A stretch of DNA of 64,000 bases, taken from contig NZ_JBBYXL010000002.1 in assembly GCF_039655865.1 (NCBI RefSeq), positions 533,497-597,496 on the forward strand. Direction: 5' to 3'. The notes beneath the pieces are model-generated. The model was not told the origin of the DNA and did not search any database. It was given only the letters and a program-made list of their open reading frames with translations. Positions 27,701 through 36,700 of the stretch are shown here, one piece after another; within the stretch, counting starts at the first letter, position 1, and the number at the start of each line of letters is the position of its first letter. The translations under genes and the position numbers were made by a program. Source of the DNA: Prosthecobacter sp. SYSU 5D2 (GTDB lineage: Bacteria; Verrucomicrobiota; Verrucomicrobiia; Verrucomicrobiales; Verrucomicrobiaceae).

Positions 27701-30700
27701 TGGGAGACCGGGCAGATCTTTCTGGCATAATCAGCAATGGCAGCCTGGTCAAAACTGGCAATGGCTTTCTCCGTCTGACTGGCGACAATACCTTTGCCGG
27801 CGGTGTGACGGTGACTTCCGGCAGCCTGCAGTTTGCCACGGTGAGTGATAATGGCGGTGCTGCCAGCAACCTGGGGCAGGGGAGTGACGGCATTACTCTG
27901 AGCGGCGGGCGCCTGCAATTTGTGGGCAATACGGACCAGAGCACCAACCGGGCCATTACCTTGACCACGACCGGCATCCTGGACGCCTCCGGCACGGATG
28001 ATGCGACCATCACTTTTGCTGGAGGCATAACTGCCGCCGGCTTTACCCAGATCCTGGATGGAACGGGTTTTGGCATTCTCTCCGGCCAGGTCACTCAGAC
28101 GGGAACGGCCGCCGACCTGACCAAGCAGGGCACAGGCACCTGGAGGATTGATAATGCACAGACCATTGCAGATGACATTTTCGTGAACGACGGTCTGCTG
28201 ATCCTGAATGTTGCGGAAGCCTTTACAGCAGATGATATTTTCATCCGGTCCGGCACGCTCCGCCTGGGCGTGAATGCAGCCCTCAGCCGCACGACGGATG
28301 ATGTGCAGATCTCTGGGGAAACGAGCAGTGGCGGTGTCTTTGACATCTATGGCACGACGGGCTCCGCGCCCACAGACATCATCATCGGGCGCAATGCGGC
28401 CAATCCTTCCGCCCTCCCCATTCTGACCGGCTCTCTTGTGGACAGCATCGGCGGCGGTTCCATCAACCCCAGTACTCTCAACGTGCGCAGCGGCACCGTC
28501 TCAGCGGATGTCGTCGCCTCCTCCACAGTCACTCTTGGCGGCACTGTGAGCGGGGACAATGGCGGCATATACAGCTCTGATGGCCACATCACTGGCAATG
28601 TTACGTTGAACGGCGCGCTGAACCTCTTCAGTGGAACTATTTCAGGTAATTTGCTTTTTAACAATAACAATGCCGTGGCCAAGCATTCTCCCAATACGGT
28701 GACGCTGTCCGGCTCCAACAATGTGGCCAATGCTGGCGTTACGACGGTCAATAACGGCACACTGCGCCTCGACTTCTCAGCCAATACTGACACTAAAATC
28801 GGCAGCGACGGCCTGTCCATGTTTGGTGGCAATCTGCAGATTGACGGTCATGCCACAACGCCTGTGACCGTGAATGCAGGGCCGATGATCTTAGGCAGCA
28901 CCTCAGATCCTGCTCCATCAGTGGTGACGATCAACGCAGCCGGTGGGGCGGCGACGCTGCAGGTGGGGACCATCACCCGCAATCTGGGGGCGACTCTGCG
29001 CTTCAACCGTTCCTCCACGGACGCCCATTTGACCACTACGGCGACCAATGCGGCGGGGGACATCCTGGGGGGCTGGGCCACTTACAGGCTGGCCGGCGGG
29101 GACACCCTTTTTGCCACCGTCAGCGGTGGGGAGATCACCGGATTTGCAAGCACCGTCATCAATGACATCGGTGCATGGACTGAAGGTGCAGATGTCACGG
29201 AGAGCACCGGCTTCACAGGTTCCCTGGCAGGCAGCCTGAGCATCAACAGCCTGCGTTTTGATGCGGCGGCCGGTTCCGGCATCACGGTGGGGGCGAACGA
29301 TGTGCTGAACATCGCCAGCGGCGGTATCCTGATCACAGACAATGTGGCGAGCGGCAACGTCAGCATCACTGGCGGCCGCATCACCGGCGGTGTCAATGAA
29401 CTCATCGTCACCCACGATGGGGCGGCATCTTTTACCCTGGGCTCGCAGCTGACGGGCACACAGGCCATCACCAAGGCCGGAACTGGCTTGATGGTGCTGG
29501 ACAGCGCCACCAATACCGCCAATGGCACATTACGTCTGTCCGGTGGAACCGTCCGTCTGCAGGGCGGGGGGGCGCTGGGTGACCGTGCGGCGGTGATCCT
29601 GGAGCCCGTCGAAGGGGTTGTGCTGGATGTGGCGAACTCTGAATCCATCGGTTCCATCTCGGGGGGCAGCAGTGCCAATTACAAAGGCATGGTGATCAAG
29701 ATTGCAGACGATCAGACACTGACTTTCAACCAGACGGCCTCGCTCACCTATTGGGGTAATATTCAGGCAGCTTCCGGTGCGGCCACACTGACTAAAACCG
29801 GTGCCAGCCAGCTCACCATCGCCGACGGATCCGTGGATCTTGGTGCCGGCGGGGTTCTCAATATCATCGGAGGCCGCCTGGCTCTGGACATGAATGGAAA
29901 CAACAACCAGATCACCCAGCTTGCTTCCGGAATGACGGTGAACATCCGTGACGGCGGCAGTCTGTTCGTGGAACACAATGACATCACCCTCATCAGCGGT
30001 CAGGGCCGTATTTCCAACAATGTGGGGATCAATTTCAGCAGCGGTGGCTCCACCACGGATTCCTTCTTTCTGCGCCACAATCAAAATGACGATTACATTG
30101 AGATCATCGGCGGTGTGAAGTTTGCCTCGGGTGTCAGCTCCATTCGTTTGGATGCCACCAGCACCGGCACCAGTGCTCTGACAGTCCTCCGTGCCGCTTC
30201 CGTGGTCCGCGAGAACCAGGCCACCTTCGTTCTGCGTGGCATCAATACTCATAAAACCTCCAGTGGCAGCTCCCAGTTCCAGTCCACTGCCGTCTTCTCG
30301 CCTTTCGGGGCGGGAACCGGAACCAGTCTGCCTGTTGTGCCATGGGCCATTGGTTCATCCACTGGCGGCACCGATGCTGCTGACTCCTTCCTGACCACGA
30401 CGGGTGCCGCAAACAATCCCTGGCGGCCTTTGAACCTGAGCACGGAATACGCCATCGCCTCCGATACGGCGGGCTGGGGTGCCGTGAATGCAAACAACAA
30501 CGTGCTGGTCAATGCAACGACCGCCGATGCCGCCAGCCAGACGGTGCGGTCGCTTTTGATCGCCACGGGTGACGGCGCGGTGGATCTCACCGGCGACGGC
30601 AGCGGTCTCTTGACAGTGCAGAGTGGTGGTTTCCTCTTCAGCGGCACGGGGACTTCCACCCTGGGCGGATTCAACGGCATTGCTATCAGTGCCACTGCCG

Positions 30701-33700
30701 GAGAGTATGTCTTCCATGTCATGGGAAGCTCAGCGACTGTAGCATCTCCGCTGACAACATCGGGCGCCAAGGTGACCAAATCGGGACCGGGTGTCCTCAT
30801 CCTCTCCGCCAACAACGCCGGCATCGGTGATGTCGCCATCAACGAAGGCGTCTTGCAGCTCACGGATCTGGACAACATCGGCGGGAACACAGGCAATCTC
30901 ATCCTGGCCGGAGGCACGCTCCGCCTGGATGCCGAAGCTTATTCTGGCGACGACTTCTCCACCCGCACCGTGACCCTCATCTCTGGAAACAGCACGCTGG
31001 ACACCAACGGTCTGGACCTCACCCTGGCCAATTCCATTGGTAATGGCGGCGCAGGCTCCCTCACGAAGACGGGTGTGGGCATCCTGACCCTCAATGCACA
31101 GGCTAACTATTCAGGCGGCACCAGCATCACCAACGGCACTCTCCGGTTTGGAACTGCCAATGCCCTGCCCACCACCACGGAAGTCACGTTCACCGGCACC
31201 ACGGCGGTACTGGACATCGGTGAGCATAGCTCCACCATCGGCAGCCTTGTATTGAACTCGAGTTCCAACGGCACTCTCAATATCGCCCCTGATGCCACAC
31301 TCACCGTCAACGGCACCATCCTGAATGGCAATGCCACCACCAGCCTCAGGGTCAACGGCGGCGGCACCGCCATCATCCAGGGCGACGTCATGCTCACGCC
31401 GACGACCTCCAGCCGCACCCTGCAGCTCTTTGTCAATGATGACGGCAATGTCATCTTCAACGGCTCCATCACCAATGCCGCTTCCACAGCCAGCGCCTTC
31501 GCCAAGTATGGCAATGGCACGCTGGATATCACCCAGCCAAGCTTCTACACAGGGGCTACGACCATTGGAAACAGCAGCAATGCGGGCGGTACAGTAAATG
31601 TCACGGGTAACGGCACGCTCAGCACAGGTAACCTGACGGTCAGTAACGGCATTCTGAACCTGCATCACAATGCGCCGCTCCAGACCGTGGCCACGCTGGC
31701 CATGGGCGGCGGTCCTGCCGGTGCTTCGGCGCAGATTGACATTGGTGCGGGGGTGACCCTGCGCCCGACGGCCATCAGCTTCAGTTCCACCAACAGCAAC
31801 CTGACGGCCGTGATCAGTGGTGAAGGCACCCTGGATCTGGGTACCACTGGCATTCTCGTCACAATCAACAACAGCGGAGCGGTGGATATTGACATGTCCT
31901 GGGAGATGGACACCGTCATCGGCAGCGGTATCTTCACCAAGGCCGGGGCAGGAACCCTGGACATCCGTGGGGTGGAGAACTACAACTTCACGGGCAGCTA
32001 CCAGATCAATGCTGGTGCCATTCTGGGCTTGGGGCTGGATGAGGGTGACAACCTCATCCTCAATGGCGGTGTGTTCGAGGGCAACGGCAGCTTCACCCGC
32101 AGCCTCGGCACCGGTGCCAACCAGGTGCAGTGGGCGGCCGGAACGGCTGGGGGCGGTTTTGCGGCATCTGGCGGGAATCTCACGGTCACCCTGGCCGGGG
32201 CTCCGGATCCGCTGGTCTGGGGTGGCACTGAATTCTTTGTCCCTGCTGGCGCGCCGCTGATCTTCGGCTCCACCACCGCTGACAGCGTGGTAAATTTCAC
32301 TCACAACATTGACCTGAACGGCGGAAACCGGACGATCAATGCCATCAACAACCTGACACTGGTTGAAGGAGTGGTGGTGGATACGGACAAGGCATTGCTT
32401 TCCGGAAATCTGACCAATGGCTCCATCACCAAGACTGGAAACGGTGTTCTGGTCCTGGGAGGAAACAACACCTTTACGGCACCGATCGTCATCAATGGCA
32501 GCGGGGGTACCTTGGAGTTCTCCAGTTTGGCTAACTTGGGCGGGTCGGATACCTCCATCTCCCTCCAGGCTGGTTTCTTCAGTTTTGGTGGCAGCACGGA
32601 TCTCACCGTCCCGAACCCGATCAACATTGATCCGGGTACAGCCGGGCAGTCCATCAGTCTGCAAAATCTGGCAGCCAATGGCACCAATGGCGCGGTGGTG
32701 ACCTTCTCGGGTCCGATTACCACGGGTGCCAATATCCTGACCCTGGCTGGCTCAGGCGCCGGTATCATTACTGGCGGCATCACGCAGACTGGCACTGCTG
32801 CAGATGTCTATGTCACCTCGGGTAACTGGACACTGCGCGGTTCCAACGTCATCGGGGATGACATTGTGGTCCAGGGCCCGACGGCCGTTCTCAACCTGGA
32901 CGGCACTGGCATCATTACGCATAACACGACCACCAGCAGTGGTCTGTATGGGCGGAATGGAGCGGTCATCAATCTCCTGGCCCTGAATCCTTTTGTGGAG
33001 CCCGGCGGTCTGGATTTTATTTTTCTGGGAGATACAGGCGGCGTGCTGCCTGGTACTCTGAATATGAACGGCTTTGACCTCACCACTCCGCGGCTGGATC
33101 TCGGCCAGGTGGGTGCGGATCTCTCCGGCATCATCCTGGGAACGGCGACACTGACAGTCAATACGACTTTGAACCTCTATCGCGGCAGCATTGAGGCGGG
33201 ACTGGCCAGTGGCGTCACTGCTGCGAAAAACGGCCAGGGAGAAGTGGTCCTGAGCGGGGACAACAGCGGCCTCACAGGTGCGACCAACGTGATCAACGGC
33301 ACGTTGCGCCTGGATTACTCTAATGACAACAACCGCAAAATTGGTTCGGGAAATCTGAACATGTATGGCGGCACCCTCATCGTGGACGGCAGCGATACGG
33401 CAACCACCTCGCAGAGCGTGAGTCTGCTAAACGTGGGCGGTGGCGTTGGTGCCAATACCGGGGCTTCCACCATTGAAATCAACAATGGCACCGGCCAGCT
33501 GGCGGATCTCAGCTTTGGCGCCATCACCCGCACCACCGTGGGCGGCACCGTGAACTTTAATCTGGCTTCGGCAAACGCCAGTGTCATCACCACGGCCAGC
33601 AACCCTGCCAATCTGACTTCACTTGGTGGTTGGGCCACTGTCAGTAATACGGCTTTCGCCACCATTGACGAAGGCAAAATCATCGCCCTCACCTCCACAG

Positions 33701-36700
33701 CCAAAGACGATGTGAGCACCTGGCTGGCGGGGGACAATGTGACCGATGCTTCCGGTTATACCGGCAGCCTGGGCAGCAGCAGCGTCAACAGCATCATTTT
33801 CAATGCAGTCTCCGGTTCCGCCCTTGTGATCGGTGAAGGTGAGCGGTTCACCGTTTCCAGCGGTGGTATTCTGGTGACTGAGAACTCGGGTGCAGGAAGC
33901 ATCAGCGGCGGTGTCATCACCAGCGCCCTCCCCATCGGCTCGTCGCAGGTTCTGACAGAGCTCATCGTTCATCAGCACAGTGCCAATGACTTCACCCTGA
34001 CGTCCACCCTGAACGGCTCTCTGGCGCTGACCAAAAGCGGAACAGGCACGCTCATCGTCAATGGTAACAATATTTATACGGACCAGACTTCCATCAATGA
34101 AGGCACGCTCAGTGTCTTTGGCGGCAATGCCATTGGCGACCGGTCTGTCGTCAATGTGAAGAACCGTCCTGATGCCTTTTTGGAGCTCAACAACGGCACC
34201 GAGACCATTTCCGGCCTGACCGGCGGCGGGGTGGACGGCGGCGTTGTCAGAATCGGCACCGGCACGCTGCATTTGCTTAACAACAGTGGTTCAACGCGGA
34301 CCTTCATTGGAAGGCTTGAGGGCTCAGGCACCTTGATCAAGAACGGGGCGAATTCCCAGGAATTTGAAGGCAATAGCACAGGATTTACTGGAACAGTGAT
34401 CATCAACCGGGGGCTGCTGCATCTGGACAGCGGCTCGGGCGCCATGACAGCGGTTTCCAACTTCATTGTGAACGGAGGTGAGCTGCTCACTGATCAGGAA
34501 CAGAGCGGCAGCCGTGACCGCATTGGCAATGCTGCGGTTGTGACCCTGAACAACACGGCCACCACCCGCGGGCTGTGGCTGCGCAATGAAAACCAGAACG
34601 CCAACCGCGCAGACACCATTGGTACGGTCCTTCTGGGCTCCGGCCATAACGTCATCCAGGCCACCAACAATGGCGGAAGCGGCGGTTCAAGCAATGTGGG
34701 CACCATGAGCGTGACCAACTGGCTGCGTGAGAACCAGGCCACGGCCATATTGCGCGGGCAGAATCTTGGCGGCGCCTCCGGCACCCGCGGCAGGATCACG
34801 ACAGGGGCGATGCCCGCAGGGGCTGTGGGCGGTGCTGGTGTTGCAGACTCCGCCACTCTGACCATCGTTCCGTATTTCATCGGAGCTGCTGGTCTCCTTG
34901 GCAGCTCTACGGATGCCGAAGTGCTTGCCAGCCTGGGCAATTCATTTGTCACCTGGGTCAGTTCTGGTGAAGGATTCCGTCCTCTGAACTTGACGTCCGA
35001 GTACACCCTCAATGCAGCAGGATACAACGGGCTTTCAGGAGTCACGATGGACAACGTCCGCATCGCAGCGAACCCCGGAGCGGCCTTGACGGGGGGAAGC
35101 AAAACCATCAACTCTCTGGTGATTGATTCCAGCGCGGAGGCAGTGACCCTGACAGGTGGTGAATCGGATATCCTGACTCTGGCAAGCGGGGCCCTTCTGG
35201 CCACCACCACCACGCCCGCAAATGCCATGGTAATGGACGGCTTCTCAGAGCTCCGCACTGCGACCGGGGAGTATCTGCTGTATGTCACCAATGCGACCAG
35301 CACACTGGCCATCAGTTCTTCCTTGACCAGTGATGCCCTGCTGACCAAGGCAGGAGCGGGTACCCTCATCCTGAGCGGGGTGAACACTTTCACTGGCGGC
35401 ACCTGGTTCAACCAGGGGCTGATCGAAGTGTCGGGTCTGGATGCCTTGGGCAGCGGCGGTCTGAACTTCCATGGCGGCGGACTCCGCTGGGCCTCAGGCA
35501 GCACATTCGATCCGACGGGCAGGTCCGTGACATTCGGCACCGGGGGAGCTGTCTTTGATACCAATGGTAATGATGTGACCTTTGCCAATGTCTTTGGTGG
35601 CGGCGGTGAAGGCGGGCTTACCAAGGTTGGCAACGGGGTGCTGACGCTGAATGCGGCAGGCAATTTCGCAGGACCCGTTTCCATCAACCTGGGGACTGTG
35701 GTCTATGGAGTTGCCAATGCATTACCCTCCGGCACCAACCTCACACTGGCGGGTGGCACCCTGGACATCGGAGCTTTTGACACCACCTTGGGATCTCTGG
35801 ATTTCACAGTTAGCAGCACGATCACCGGTTCAGCCAATCTTACCTTCACAGGGGATGTCAACCAGTCAACAGGCAGCCGCACCCTGACGGTGACCAACAC
35901 GGGTATCACCACTTTTGACGGAAACCTTCTCTCCATCACGAATGCCTCCACAACGGCCCGGACGATCGGTCTGGCTCCTGGGACGGGAGCCACGTTGGTC
36001 ATTAACAGCCAGATTGTGGACGGTAGTGGAGCAGGTAGTGTCAATAAAACCGGTGCGGGCACGCTTGTCCTAAATGCCGTGAACTTCTACACGGGAACGA
36101 CCACGCTTAACGGAGGCACAACCTTCATTGGTCATGGCAGCTCCCTGGGGGCGGCCACTGGAACTCTGGCTCTGACATCCGGCACGCTTAGCGGGGACGG
36201 AAACGGAGAGAAGGTCATCGCCCGCAATGTGACCCATGGCGGGACCTTTGTTCTGGATGGTGATGACAAACTAACCTTCCAGGGAACTTGGCTGAACAAT
36301 GCGGCCAGCCGCACGCTGACAGTGAATGGAGCCGGTGGAGCTGAACTGGCCGGACAAGTGAACCTTTCCGAGCATGCCACGACTGCGCGCACGCTGACTG
36401 TCAATGGTGATGGCAATGTGCTCATCTCAGGAGTGGTCTCCAACGGAACAGGCACTGGCAACAGCGCCCTGACCTATTCTGGCACCGGTGTTCTGTCATT
36501 GAGTAATGCCAACACTTACTCTGGAAACACCAACGTTAACGGAGGCGCATTGCTGGCCAATAACACAACCGGGTCTGCTACAGGAACGGGCAATGTCACC
36601 GTGGCGGTTGCAGGCACCCTGGGTGGCATGGGCAGCATTTCGGGGGCAGTCACTCTTAACGGAATGCTTTCTCCTGGGTCTGTGGACCTGGCAGGCATCA

